Of a stretch of DNA of 64,000 nt, positions 1 through 8,575 are shown one piece after another. Below the pieces are notes generated by a model. That model was not told the origin of the DNA and made no database searches. It saw only the letters and a list, made by a program, of their open reading frames with translations. Source of the DNA: Paraburkholderia panacisoli (GTDB taxonomy: Bacteria; Pseudomonadota; Gammaproteobacteria; Burkholderiales; Burkholderiaceae); the NCBI RefSeq assembly GCF_008369935.1, contig NZ_VTUZ01000041.1:23878-87877 (forward strand), read 5' to 3'. The position numbers and the translations under genes are program-made. Numbering within the stretch: the first letter of the stretch is position 1; each line of letters opens with the position of its first letter.

Positions 1-633
1 GAAAGGTTCATCGGTGCGGACATCACGACCGCAGAGGGCTGTAAAACCATTGTCGACGCCGTGCTCGACCGGCTCGGCGGCGTCGATATAATCGTGCACG
101 TGGTGGGTGGCTCATCTGCGCCGGCGGGTGGCTTCAGGGTGCTCGACGACGACGAATGGAACAAGGCATTGAGCCTGAACCTGTTCCCGGCAGTACGGAT
201 CGATCGCGCGCTGTTGCCCTCGATGGTCGAGCAGCGCTCGGGCGTCATCATCCACGTCACGTCGATCCAGCGGCAGATACCGTTGCCGGAAGCCACGATT
301 GCCTATGCCGCCGCCAAGGCTGCCCTGTCGAACTACAGTAAAGCCTTGTCCAGGGAAGTCAGTCCGAAAGGCGTTCGGGTCGTGCGTGTCTCCCCGGGCT
401 GGGTCGAGACGGATGCCGCCGCGAGTCTCGTTGCTGAGATCGCCCGGCAGAACGGCATCGACACGGAAGGCGCCCGCAAGATCATCATGGATTCGCTCGG
501 GGGCATTCCTCTCGGCCGGCCATGCTCTCCCCAGGAAGTGGCAGAACTCATCGGTTTCCTCGTCTCCGCGCGGGCCAGCGCCATCACCGGCACTGAGTAC
601 GTCATCGACGGCGGAACTGTTCCGACTGCGTGA
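1..633 (+). CDS. SDR family oxidoreductase (5' end missing)
   Basis: This is a short-chain dehydrogenase/reductase whose reading frame is open from the first base, so the N-terminal Rossmann glycine motif lies outside the window. What remains shows the family's core: a segment around positions 61-110 that ends in VVGGSS where classical SDRs have NNAG, a serine-bearing strand (VIIHVTS), the catalytic YAAAK near positions 300-320, and a C-terminal TGTEYVIDGGT that closes the cofactor pocket. These features predict an NAD(P)(H)-dependent dehydrogenase acting on an unknown alcohol or ketone. The gene stands alone before a long non-coding stretch and the IS110 element, so the neighbours say nothing about the substrate. 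Confidence 0.9.
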   Translation, partial: ERFIGADITTAEGCKTIVDAVLDRLGGVDIIVHVVGGSSAPAGGFRVLDDDEWNKALSLNLFPAVRIDRALLPSMVEQRSGVIIHVTSIQRQIPLPEATIAYAAAKAALSNYSKALSREVSPKGVRVVRVSPGWVETDAAASLVAEIARQNGIDTEGARKIIMDSLGGIPLGRPCSPQEVAELIGFLVSARASAITGTEYVIDGGTVPTA

Positions 634-768
634 TCTGAGCCGCTTGTCGGTGGACGTCGACGTGCTTCGGCGTACGCGAAGCGCGTTTCGCAGGCAGCTG
701 TTCGCGGTTCCCGTTCAGGCGCCGGCCTTCACGTGGTGTGCCCGCCCAATGGACCTGCTTTTCTGCAG

Positions 769-792
769 CCCGGCCCCCTGTGGTGGGCCGGG
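769..792 (+). terminator. Hairpin, possible terminator of the SDR gene
   Basis: CCCGGCCC at 769-776 and GGGCCGGG at 785-792 form a perfect 8-bp GC stem with an 8-base loop. The following bases (CATTATTCA) are only moderately T-rich, and the hairpin lies 135 bases after the stop codon, so a terminator role is likely but not proven. Confidence 0.4.
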
Positions 793-1169
793 CATTATTC
801 ACGGGCGTCATCGCACCTGGACGTCAGGTCACACAGCAGGTCACCCTTCTTCCGCAATTCGCGATGCCCTGGAATGGCGGACGGCAAGCTCAGAGCGTGA
901 TCAGCGACCGTCTCATGTCGAGCCAGGAGCGGACCCGCGAAAGCTCCCTCTGAATGGCTCAAACTGGCCGCGCTCTGCCTCACAAGTTGAGTCCTCAGGC
1001 GAGCTCCCGGTGGGAGTTATACACAAGGCAGAATGCGCCCCGTTGCTGCCGGTCGAGCCGTTTGGGTTGCAAGGACGGTATCAGAGTCGAGCGGTCGCTC
1101 GGTACGTTCACTCACGGACAAGTGATCGGCCATTATAGATAGTCCGTCCTGGCCTTTTATCGATAGATA

Positions 1170-1203
1170 CTGTCGGACTGGCAGCTCGCTGCCAGTCCGA
1201 CAG
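1170..1203. repeat. Perfect 15-bp inverted repeat (long palindrome)
   Basis: CTGTCGGACTGGCAG at 1170-1184 is followed by the loop CTCG and then its exact reverse complement at 1189-1203. There is no T tract on either side, so it does not look like an ordinary terminator. It lies about 200 bases upstream of the IS110 transposase and could be a target site, an element end or a structured part of a non-coding RNA. Confidence 0.8.
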
Positions 1204-1403
1204 TGGCGGGACATGCACCCGTAGGCTACGAATAAGTCGGCCAATCGGCGGGACGATTACCGCAATATCTTCGAGCCCACGGGTGCGCTTGCGCTCAATG
1301 ACGAATTCTCAGGGTTCGCCGTGGCACCGGCTCACTATAATGACTTCGCTGAGCTCAAGCATGCATGCCCCTGCTGGCTAATCTACCACCTGGGGAGGTT
1401 CAG

Positions 1404-2693
1404 ATGGCAACGCTAACGACTCAGTACTTCGCTGCCTTTGTCGGCATTGACTGGGGGGATACGAAACACGACTTCTGCCTGCAGGCGAGCGGCGCGGATA
1501 GGGTGGAGTCCGGCTGCATCCCTCATCGGGTGGAGTGCATCGACGAATGGGCCCGGGCGTTGCATCAGCGCTTCGGGGGGCCGATTGCCCTCGCGCTCGA
1601 ACTGGCCAAAGGCCCGATCGTCTCGGCCCTGCAGAAGTATGATTTCTTCACCCTGTTTCCCATCAACCCGTCGACCCTTGCCAAATACCGCCAGGCCTTC
1701 AGGCCGGGTCGCGCCAAGGACGATCCCTCGGACGCGGAGCTGGCGCTGGACCTGCTGTTGCGTCACCCCGAGCGGTTTGCGCCGCTGAGGCCGCAGAGCG
1801 CAGCCATGCGGTCGCTGACGAGTCTGAACGAGCAGCGTCGGGAGCTGGTGGGCGACAGGATCCGCTTCACCAATCGCCTGCGCAGTGCGCTCAAACAGTA
1901 TTTTCCACAGACGCTCGACTGGTTCGAGCATATCGACACGATGCTGTTCTGTGACTTCCTGACCCGGTGGCCGACGCTGCCGGCGCTCAGGCGGGCCAGC
2001 AGCAAGACGCTGGAAGCGTTCTTCCGTGCGCACCACTGCGGTCGCGCCAGGCTGATTGACCAGCGGCTGAAGTCGATTCGCAGCGCAGTGGCGCTGACTG
2101 ATGATCCCGGCATCGTGATGCCCTACCGGCTGCAGGCGGTAGCGCTGGTCGCACAGTTGCGCGCGACACTCGCCGCGATCGACATGCTCGATGAAGAGAT
2201 CGCCGCGCTCGCACGCACGCTACCGGACTTCGCGCTGTTTGACTCGCTGCCAGGCGCGGGCCCTCATCTGGCACCGCGCCTGCTCGCGGCTTTCGGCGAG
2301 CAACGCGAGCGCTTTCGCAGCGCGCTCGAAGTGCAGCAGTACACCGGCATCGCGCCGGTCACCGAGCGCAGCGGCAAGAAGAGCTGGGTGCACTGGCGCT
2401 GGCAATGTCCGACCTTCCTGCGCCAGACCTTTGTCGAATGGGCCGGCCAGACGATCAACAAATCGTTCTGGGCCGGCGCGTACTACCGGCAGCAGCGTGC
2501 CAAAGGCAGTTCCTACCAGGCTGCGGTGCGGGCGCTGGCATTCAAATGGATACGCATCCTTTACCGCTGCTGGCAGACTGGACAACCCTACAATGAGAGC
2601 GCCTATCTGAACGCGTTGAGGAGACGTGGCTCGCCGCTTCTCGGGAGCGCGACGCTTCCTGGAAGTGTTGCGCTTTCAGCTGAAACGACTTGA
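1404..2693 (+). CDS. IS110-family transposase (DEDD type)
   Basis: This 429-residue protein has the two-part structure of IS110 recombinases. The N-terminal RuvC-like DEDD domain shows GIDWGDTKHDF with Asp16, Glu66 in ALELAKGP, and Asp107/Asp110 in KDDPSDAELALD. The C-terminal transposase_20 domain shows the DSLPGAGPHLAPRL helix-hairpin-helix region and the YTGIAPVTERSGK segment that carries the conserved serine. I chose the ATG at 1404 because GGGAGG lies just upstream; an ATG at 1365 would add 13 residues without a good ribosome site. The frame is intact and of normal length, so the element may still be active. IS110 elements usually lack typical terminal inverted repeats, so their outer limits are not visible here. 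Confidence 0.93.
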   Translation: MATLTTQYFAAFVGIDWGDTKHDFCLQASGADRVESGCIPHRVECIDEWARALHQRFGGPIALALELAKGPIVSALQKYDFFTLFPINPSTLAKYRQAFRPGRAKDDPSDAELALDLLLRHPERFAPLRPQSAAMRSLTSLNEQRRELVGDRIRFTNRLRSALKQYFPQTLDWFEHIDTMLFCDFLTRWPTLPALRRASSKTLEAFFRAHHCGRARLIDQRLKSIRSAVALTDDPGIVMPYRLQAVALVAQLRATLAAIDMLDEEIAALARTLPDFALFDSLPGAGPHLAPRLLAAFGEQRERFRSALEVQQYTGIAPVTERSGKKSWVHWRWQCPTFLRQTFVEWAGQTINKSFWAGAYYRQQRAKGSSYQAAVRALAFKWIRILYRCWQTGQPYNESAYLNALRRRGSPLLGSATLPGSVALSAETT

Positions 2694-3095
2694 CGGAGTG
2701 GCTCAGGGCATGTTGCGGTTATCCGCCACATATTGCTCACCACCTTCGACGAATGACTACTTCTGCGCGAATCATATGTCCGGGGTCAACTGCGCACTTA
2801 GCGCCTTCCTTATTTAGTGCAGTTAAAAGGTCATCGGACGAGTCGGCGCCGCAAACGAAGCGAAATGACAGCCAAGCTCGCCACTTGCAGTCTCACGAGC
2901 CTTCATGACTATGGCTTTACCCGACAGGGCAAGAAGTTCTTTGCTCGAAGGCGGCGGTGTGCGCAGCGACTTTCCGGGAAGTGGCGCCGCGAGAGCGAAC
3001 TCTTTCTTTTTCGCAAACGTTTGCCACCCCGGTATCAAGTCTCAGCTTCCCAAGCCGAAAACGCGTACATCGCCACGGAACTTTGGAGATCCGAC
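2694..3095. other. Intergenic region after the IS110 transposase
   Basis: About 400 bases with no recognisable gene on either strand. The first part presumably contains the right end of the IS110 element. The last 20 bases hold the GGAGA ribosome site of the lipoprotein gene starting at 3096. Confidence 0.4.
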
Positions 3096-3470
3096 GTGAC
3101 GCGCGTTGTGCTCTTACTTGCCGTAATGTTTGTGACAGGCTGCGCACAACTGCAGCAGCCCAATACGGCTCAAGCCGAGAAACCTGCGGTGTCGAACGTG
3201 ATCATGAAGTTCGACATTCCCGCCGATGCACTCGGCGCGCGCGATCCGCAACTGACTGCGGTGCTCGCCAAGGCAGGCGCGCTCGCGGCCGCGCAAAAGC
3301 AGCCCACCGTGATCCGCACGACGGCGCTGGGCCAGGACTTCAAGTACATCAACCAGGCGATCTGGCGGGGCGTGCCGCAGCAGGGGCTCAAACCCACGCT
3401 CGAAAACCTTACGTCCGGCGCTAACCAGACGTACAGCGTCTCGATCGAGACGCTACATGCGGGGAGCTGA
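3096..3470 (+). CDS. Small predicted lipoprotein, function unknown
   Basis: The protein is 124 residues with a short signal peptide ending in a lipobox-like FVTGC at about residue 16, so it is probably a lipoprotein of the cell envelope. The GTG at 3096 is chosen because GGAGA lies seven bases upstream and the lipobox falls at the right distance. The mature part is small, with a repeated alanine-rich segment and no motif I recognise. It is followed after four bases by a secreted protein gene and then a lytic transglycosylase, so the three probably form one operon that acts on the envelope, perhaps for a secretion or pilus apparatus. Confidence 0.75.
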   Translation: MTRVVLLLAVMFVTGCAQLQQPNTAQAEKPAVSNVIMKFDIPADALGARDPQLTAVLAKAGALAAAQKQPTVIRTTALGQDFKYINQAIWRGVPQQGLKPTLENLTSGANQTYSVSIETLHAGS

Positions 3471-3474
3471 CACG

Positions 3475-3831
3475 ATGCGCCTGATTGCTTTCGCCGCGGC
3501 ATCGCTATGCTTAAGTTCGGCCGCATGGGCGGGCCAGCCCGCGGCCAGCGCGCCTGCCACTGCGGCTGCTACTGCCGCCACTGCTACCGCTGCTACCACA
3601 GCCTCTGCGGACAAGGTCTACCCGCCGCTGCCCACGCTCGCCATGCTGCCGCCCTCCACCGGCGACGACGACGACCTTCCCGCGCCACGCTCGACGTCGC
3701 ACAACAAGAAGAAGACGCACCAGCACGATTGCCGCTGCGCGATGCCGACGCCGCGCCTCGTCGTCTCCGATGCGTCGCGCACCTATCTCAAGGACATCGA
3801 GCGGCAGCTCGATTCCGCGCTGGCGCAGTAA
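3475..3831 (+). CDS. Secreted alanine/threonine-rich protein, function unknown
   Basis: This is a 118-residue protein with a clear signal peptide (MRLIAFAAASLCLSSAAWAG). A low-complexity run of Ala and Thr follows (about residues 20-48), then an acidic stretch and a His/Lys-rich patch ending in HQHDCRC. No catalytic motif is visible. A GGGGAG ribosome site sits before the ATG at 3475, and the gene starts four bases after the lipoprotein gene, which supports co-transcription. The Ala/Thr tract may be a flexible linker in the periplasm. I do not recognise the family. Confidence 0.7.
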   Translation: MRLIAFAAASLCLSSAAWAGQPAASAPATAAATAATATAATTASADKVYPPLPTLAMLPPSTGDDDDLPAPRSTSHNKKKTHQHDCRCAMPTPRLVVSDASRTYLKDIERQLDSALAQ

Positions 3832-3854
3832 AGCAGGATCTGGAGCCTCGACCC

Positions 3855-4346
3855 ATGCACCAGCACAAGACCAACGCCTTCCGCCCTTTGCGGTCGTGGG
3901 CCATCTGCGCCCTGGCGGCGCTGCTGGCGCTCGGCAGTTCGGCCGCGCAAGCCACCCCGCCCGCCGACGACTGCTTCGACAAGGCCGGCGCTTACCAGGG
4001 CGTCAATCCGCTCGTGCTGCGCGCCGTCGCATGGCGCGAATCGAAAGGCGACGCGACCGCCATCAACCGCAACGCCAACGGTTCGATCGACGTGGGGCAA
4101 TTGCAGATCAATTCGATCCACTTTCCGGAACTCAAGAGCCGGGGCATCCCGCACCGCGCGCTCACCGACCCGTGCGTGAATATCTTTGTGGCCGCTTGGC
4201 TGCTCAAGCAGAAGATGGTGCGGTTCGGCAACACATGGCGCGCAATCGGCGCGTATCACTCGGAATCGCCGCACGAGCGCGACGCCTACGCGCGCAGCAT
4301 CCAGGCGATTCTCGTGAGCTGGGGGCAGTTGCAGCCGCAGCGGTGA
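3855..4346 (+). CDS. Lytic transglycosylase, IagB/IpgF-like
   Basis: This 163-residue protein has a signal peptide (residues about 1-36, ending SSAAQA) and one SLT domain. The catalytic glutamate is in WRESKGD, followed by NGSIDVGQLQIN and the AWLLKQKM and WRAIGAYHS helices typical of the goose-lysozyme-like fold. Such enzymes cut the glycan strands of peptidoglycan to form 1,6-anhydro-muropeptides. Short versions like this one usually open the wall for type III or IV secretion systems, pili or conjugation machines. No such machine is present in the window, so this trio may be an outlying or leftover part of one. Confidence 0.9.
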   Translation: MHQHKTNAFRPLRSWAICALAALLALGSSAAQATPPADDCFDKAGAYQGVNPLVLRAVAWRESKGDATAINRNANGSIDVGQLQINSIHFPELKSRGIPHRALTDPCVNIFVAAWLLKQKMVRFGNTWRAIGAYHSESPHERDAYARSIQAILVSWGQLQPQR

Positions 4347-4581
4347 GGTTCAAGCGCAGCCCCGGCAAGGTCGTTGCCGGCGCAACGGCCTCGCTAGCCG
4401 CGCAGCTTGACGGCGCAAGTTATGCACAGGGCATAATGCGACCTCGAGCCGTCATTCGAACCGACATTGCGCCAGTGGCCCCTTCCGAGTGCGGAGCCAC
4501 CGCTCGAATAGTCACCTGACGGAGATGGCGAGCGGCGGCTAGTGGGACATGGCCGCGTCCTTTGTCTTCCTGGTACATCCG

Positions 4582-5463
4582 TCACAGCTTCTTGCCGATA
4601 CGTTGCAGCCGGGCGCCTATCTGTCCAATATCGGCTTCCCACGTCCCATGCAACCCGCGCATCGCTTCCAGAACGCGAGCGGGCCGCTGTTCGACATCGG
4701 CGCGCAGTGCCTCGACAGCATCGTAGAAGGCCAGACCTACTGCGAGTTGTCCGCGAAACTGCGGCAGTTGCCCTTCGTCCAACATCCGGGCACTGCGCCC
4801 AATCCGCGAGAAACAGATCAGACTTGGAATGTCCGGCTGTCGCATGATGAGCAGGTATCGCCAACGGTGGCCAGGTGCATGTCCAGCCGGCACGAGCTCG
4901 ACGCTTGATCTGATCGGATCTTCTCCAACCAGAAAGTCGTAGACCGTTGAAACCCGCTCCGGCGCATTGCCCGCCAGGAGGACGTAGTGCTCGACGGTCG
5001 TCACGGGGCGCTTCGCGCCGGTCAAACGCTCATGGTGTACGGACGTAAGCCCGAAGACTGCCATCAGACGCGACAATGCCGCGTCGGACAAAGTCGCCTG
5101 CCCGGCAAGGTAGGAATCGAGCTCAATTTTTGCCATGCCTACGCGTTTCGCAACTGCAAGCGACGGTTCCGGCCAGCAGCCAAGCAAGGCGGATATGATT
5201 TCGCGAGCATCATCTTCGCGGATGGTGACCACCTGGGGAAAAGCCAGTTCTTGACCCAAGATCTGCCGCCCGTCAGGATAGCCACGCTTCCCTGGAATAC
5301 CCGCGACATCTGCCTCCTCGACGGGAGTAAGCGTGTCCGCGAAGGCGTCCCTGTCTGTAGCCACCCTCCGGAGCTGCAACCTCAGGCTCACGTTGCGCAG
5401 GAATCGCAGCGCACCTTGCTCCCTCGCTGTTCTTAGGTGACGATTTGAGGCGTCGATATTCAT
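4582..5463 (-). CDS. Protein of unknown function with possible helix-turn-helix segment
   Basis: The frame encodes 293 residues from an ATG at 5463, which has GGAGGA ten bases upstream; a longer version from 5649 has no such site. Residues 94-138 (DDAREIISALL to SRLMAVFGLT) have the spacing of a Cro/C1-like helix-turn-helix, with a hydrophobic C-terminal half ending in a helix-rich region. That is an impression and not a family match. The gene is isolated, transcribed against the transglycosylase group, and its coding pattern is consistent throughout. A regulator tied to an accessory element is one possibility. Confidence 0.55.
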   Translation of the reverse strand: MNIDASNRHLRTAREQGALRFLRNVSLRLQLRRVATDRDAFADTLTPVEEADVAGIPGKRGYPDGRQILGQELAFPQVVTIREDDAREIISALLGCWPEPSLAVAKRVGMAKIELDSYLAGQATLSDAALSRLMAVFGLTSVHHERLTGAKRPVTTVEHYVLLAGNAPERVSTVYDFLVGEDPIRSSVELVPAGHAPGHRWRYLLIMRQPDIPSLICFSRIGRSARMLDEGQLPQFRGQLAVGLAFYDAVEALRADVEQRPARVLEAMRGLHGTWEADIGQIGARLQRIGKKL

Positions 5464-5865
5464 AACCGTATTTCCTCCGACAATTCGAACCGGTATCCAA
5501 TCCCGACGAATGCGATCCACCGATTGGCCTTGACATACGTCCTGTTGGTCAAAACAGGCTGGCCATAGGCCGCAATGGACGAGACCGTCGTGACGGGTGA
5601 ACACAGGCTCACCGTTGCGTTCGGCTGCAGTGCCGTCCCGATATGTCAATCATCGGGACAAACGCGGTCTACGACCATCCCCGAAACGGGGGATCGAGGA
5701 AACGTCGAACGATAGAGCCACGGTCGGCCCGGACAGCTATCGCAACAACAAACGGCAAGGACCCGCGAGCGTCGCAGCCTCTTCACCTTCGATACGGGTC
5801 GGTTTGGTGCGCAGCGGCGGACCGCACCAGCGGTGCTTCTTTTTTTCTGCCGATGCCATCGAGAA

Positions 5866-6270
5866 TCAGTAAATGCGGATGCGCACAACCGATGGTGCGC
5901 TCCAAACTAATTGACGAATGACCTGGAAGCGCCCCGCCGTGACTGCCGCTTTCAAAACCGTCCAGTCAGCCTCATTCTGTTCCGCATAAGCGAGCGCGAA
6001 TCGCTCGATGGCTTCGTCGAACGCACCCGACTTTCCAACCTATCCGCCAAGCAATGCGGGATCGCCCGCTTTCGCCATCGAATGGGCCAGCGCGTGGGGC
6101 ACAGGAAACCGCGTATTCGCCGGGATCTTCAACGTCGAAAGTAGTGAAGTCGAATGTGCCCTACATGTCGCGCAACTGCCGAACATAGAAATCGTTGCCT
6201 GTATGGCGCATCTTGGACCAACCGATGCAGAAGCATTCGCAACTGCCGCCGTCGTATCCTCGGAGACCGC
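5866..6270 (-). pseudogene. Decayed 3' part of a DUF2252 gene
   Basis: Reading the minus strand gives a recognisable DUF2252 tail broken at several points. Around 6210-6150 it reads IGWSKMRHTGNDFYVRQLRD, then Met and an in-frame TAG where the family has Lys, then FDFTTFDVEDPGEYA. After a frameshift near 6105 it continues as HALAHSMAKAGDPALLGG, hits a second TAG, and ends GKSGAFDEAIERFALAYAEQ with a stop at 5866. DUF2252 proteins are about 450 residues, so only the last quarter remains and it cannot be made as one protein. The N-terminal part is absent. Confidence 0.75.
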
Positions 6271-6363
6271 TGACCAGTCGCGTTTCGATTTACGCAAAAC
6301 GCGGCGCGGCTCGCGCGTGCAAGCCGCGAAAGCATTCGTTCTGGTTGTCTGCGTGAATCGTGT

Positions 6364-8049
6364 TCAGTGATCGACTGCCTTCACCGACAGGATACCTGTC
6401 TGCCCATAAAACTCCTGCAGCGCAAACGCTTCCCGCTCTCGGTGCGCACGGGCACCGCGATCCAGCATCGAGAAGACCCAGATGCCTCCGAACGCGAGCG
6501 GCACTGAAACCAGCGCGGGGTTGTCGAGAGACACCAGCGCGTGCGCCCGATGCAGCACGTCGACCCATACCGATTTCGAAAACAGCGTCAGCAGCACTGA
6601 GGAAATCAGCCCGAGACTGCCGCCCATCACAGCGCCGCGGGTCGTCATCCCACGCCAGAAAATCGACGATACCAGCACCGGAAAATTCGCGCTCGCCGCG
6701 ACCGCCGCGACGAGGCCGACCAGGAACGCCACGTTGACGTGTTCGAAGAGAACGCCGAGTCCGATCGCGACCATGCTCAGGATCAATGTCGCGATGCGTG
6801 ATATGCGCATTTCGTGGGCTTCGTCGGCTTTGCCGTGTGCGAGCCAGCAGGCGTAGAGATCATGCGAAACCGTGGTCGCGCCGGACAGCGTGAGACCTGC
6901 CACGACGGCCAGGATCGTCGCGAAGGTCACCGCGGCGATGAAGCCATAGAAAAGGTTGCCGCCCACCGCCTGCGCCAGCTTGACGGCGACCATGTTCGAA
7001 CCACCGAGCAGGTCGCGCGTGAGATTGAACTGCCCGTCGGCAGCAGTCTTGAAGAACTCAGGATGCTGGGCGAGCAGTGCGATCGCAGAAAAGCCGATGA
7101 TAAAGGTCAGCAGATAGAAATAGCCAATAAATCCTGTCGCCACGAACACGGACTTGCGCGCCTCCTTCGCACTGGGCACCGTGAAGAAGCGCATCAGGAT
7201 ATGGGGGAACCCCGCGGTGCCGAACATTAACGCGATGCCAAGCGAAAGCGCGTTGAGAGGATCCTTCAGCAGCTTGCCGGGGCCCATGATGCTGAGTGCG
7301 CCGGGGTGAGCGTCGACCGCGCGTCGAAACATCTCCTCGGGACTGAAGCCAAATTGCGCAAGCGCGGTGACGGCCATGAACGTCGCGCCGCATAGCAGCA
7401 GCACGGCTTTAATGATCTGCACCCAGGTGGTTGCCGTCATACCCCCAAAAAAAACGTAGATCACCATCAGCGCGCCGACGATGACTTCGGCCATCCAGTA
7501 CTGCAATCCGAACAGCAACTGGATCAGCTTGCCCGCGCCAACCATCTGTACGACCAGATAGAAAATCACGACAACGAGCGACGCGCTCGCAGTCAGAAGG
7601 CGAATCGGCGCCTGCTCGAAACGGTAGGCGACCACGTCGACGAAAGTAAACTTACCGAGGTTTCGCAAGGGTTCAGCGAGCAGGAACATCACAAACGGCC
7701 AGCCGACGAGAAAACCGATCGAGTAGATCAGACCATCGAACCCGAACATGAACACCATGCCGGAGAGACCCAGAAACGAGGCCGCGGACATGTAGTCTCC
7801 GGCGATGGCGAGCCCGTTCTGAAAGCCGGTAATACCGCCGCCCGCGCTGTAGAAATCCCTGGTCGTGCGGGTCCTGCGCGACGCCCAGCGCGTGATACCG
7901 AGTGTGATGAGAACGAACACCAGGAACATGCCAATCGCGACGGGATTCAGTTCGACATGATCCGGCACCGGGCCTTCGACGGAGGAGGCGTGAGCGAGCG
8001 CGGCCATCGAAATAAGGCTCGCGCAGGAGATGAAGCGAACGAGTTTCAT
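6364..8049 (-). CDS. actP: Cation/acetate symporter ActP
   Basis: This 561-residue membrane protein of the sodium:solute symporter family starts with a signal-like segment (residues 1-22) and has about 13 hydrophobic helices. Family landmarks include RTTRDFYSAGGGITGFQNGLAIAGDYMSAASFLG, read here as two joined short motifs, GWPFVMFLLAEPLRNLGKFT and FGTAGFPHILMRFFTV. The length matches ActP of E. coli (about 550). It takes up acetate and other short-chain monocarboxylates with a cation. It lies three bases after a DUF485 gene, the usual actP partner, and the two are surely one operon. Confidence 0.95.
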   Translation of the reverse strand: MKLVRFISCASLISMAALAHASSVEGPVPDHVELNPVAIGMFLVFVLITLGITRWASRRTRTTRDFYSAGGGITGFQNGLAIAGDYMSAASFLGLSGMVFMFGFDGLIYSIGFLVGWPFVMFLLAEPLRNLGKFTFVDVVAYRFEQAPIRLLTASASLVVVIFYLVVQMVGAGKLIQLLFGLQYWMAEVIVGALMVIYVFFGGMTATTWVQIIKAVLLLCGATFMAVTALAQFGFSPEEMFRRAVDAHPGALSIMGPGKLLKDPLNALSLGIALMFGTAGFPHILMRFFTVPSAKEARKSVFVATGFIGYFYLLTFIIGFSAIALLAQHPEFFKTAADGQFNLTRDLLGGSNMVAVKLAQAVGGNLFYGFIAAVTFATILAVVAGLTLSGATTVSHDLYACWLAHGKADEAHEMRISRIATLILSMVAIGLGVLFEHVNVAFLVGLVAAVAASANFPVLVSSIFWRGMTTRGAVMGGSLGLISSVLLTLFSKSVWVDVLHRAHALVSLDNPALVSVPLAFGGIWVFSMLDRGARAHREREAFALQEFYGQTGILSVKAVDH

Positions 8050-8051
8050 CT

Positions 8052-8369
8052 TCAGTCTCCTTGCAAGGCGTTGGCGAGAAGCGCACTCATCGACCGATCA
8101 AGCGTGCGGTTCGCGTGCAGCACGTACCAGCCGGTCATCCCAATCGCGATCAGGATGATGCTGACACCTGCGACGATGCCGATGCTCGTCGTGGCCCCCG
8201 CATACAGCGGACGGGCCAACACTTGCGGTGCGAGGGCGACGAACAGGATAAAGCCGTAGTAGGTGGTGATCATCAGCGCTGTCAGCGTGAAACTGATGCG
8301 GCGGCGTGACGTGATGAGCCGCCGGAACGCGGGGCTCGCCTTGATTGAATCGATGTGGGCCTGCTGCAT
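8052..8369 (-). CDS. yjcH: DUF485 inner-membrane protein (YjcH-like)
   Basis: This is a 105-residue protein with two strong transmembrane segments (about residues 29-51 and 60-84) and a polar N-terminus containing SPAFRRLITSRRRISF. That layout is typical of DUF485, which pairs with ActP in most proteobacteria. Its biochemical role is not established; it is thought to support the symporter. It starts the two-gene operon and ends three bases before actP. The 206 bases upstream show no gene and should contain the promoter. Confidence 0.92.
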   Translation of the reverse strand: MQQAHIDSIKASPAFRRLITSRRRISFTLTALMITTYYGFILFVALAPQVLARPLYAGATTSIGIVAGVSIILIAIGMTGWYVLHANRTLDRSMSALLANALQGD

Positions 8370-8575
8370 GGGTTTGTCTCCTGCCTGTTGTCTGCTGACG
8401 TCTTCGGTGAAGAATGAAACGAGCCTGCGGCTCGATGCAACTGCGTTGCGCGCTGCTTCAGGCCGCGCTTGTTCTGGATTGGGGCGGTGTTCGTCAGGCG
8501 CGGGAGCCTTCGCCTCACGCTGCGTGAATGAATGATCAACGCCTGCACGAGCCGTACGGCGTCAACGAGCCCCGA

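Larger units (their letters stand above)
634..1403. other. Non-coding region between SDR gene and IS110 transposase
   Basis: I see no convincing gene in these 770 bases. They hold a GC-rich hairpin at 769-792, a perfect 15-bp palindrome at 1170-1203, and two copies of GGCGGGAC at 1205-1212 and 1247-1254. The part nearest the transposase is probably the long non-coding left end of the IS110 element, which in this family can encode a guide (bridge) RNA. The exact element boundary cannot be set from the sequence alone. Confidence 0.5.

Noticed and set aside
6008..6370. A 120-codon plus-strand frame
   Set aside because: It has no ribosome site and lies opposite the decayed DUF2252 gene, which explains the open reading.
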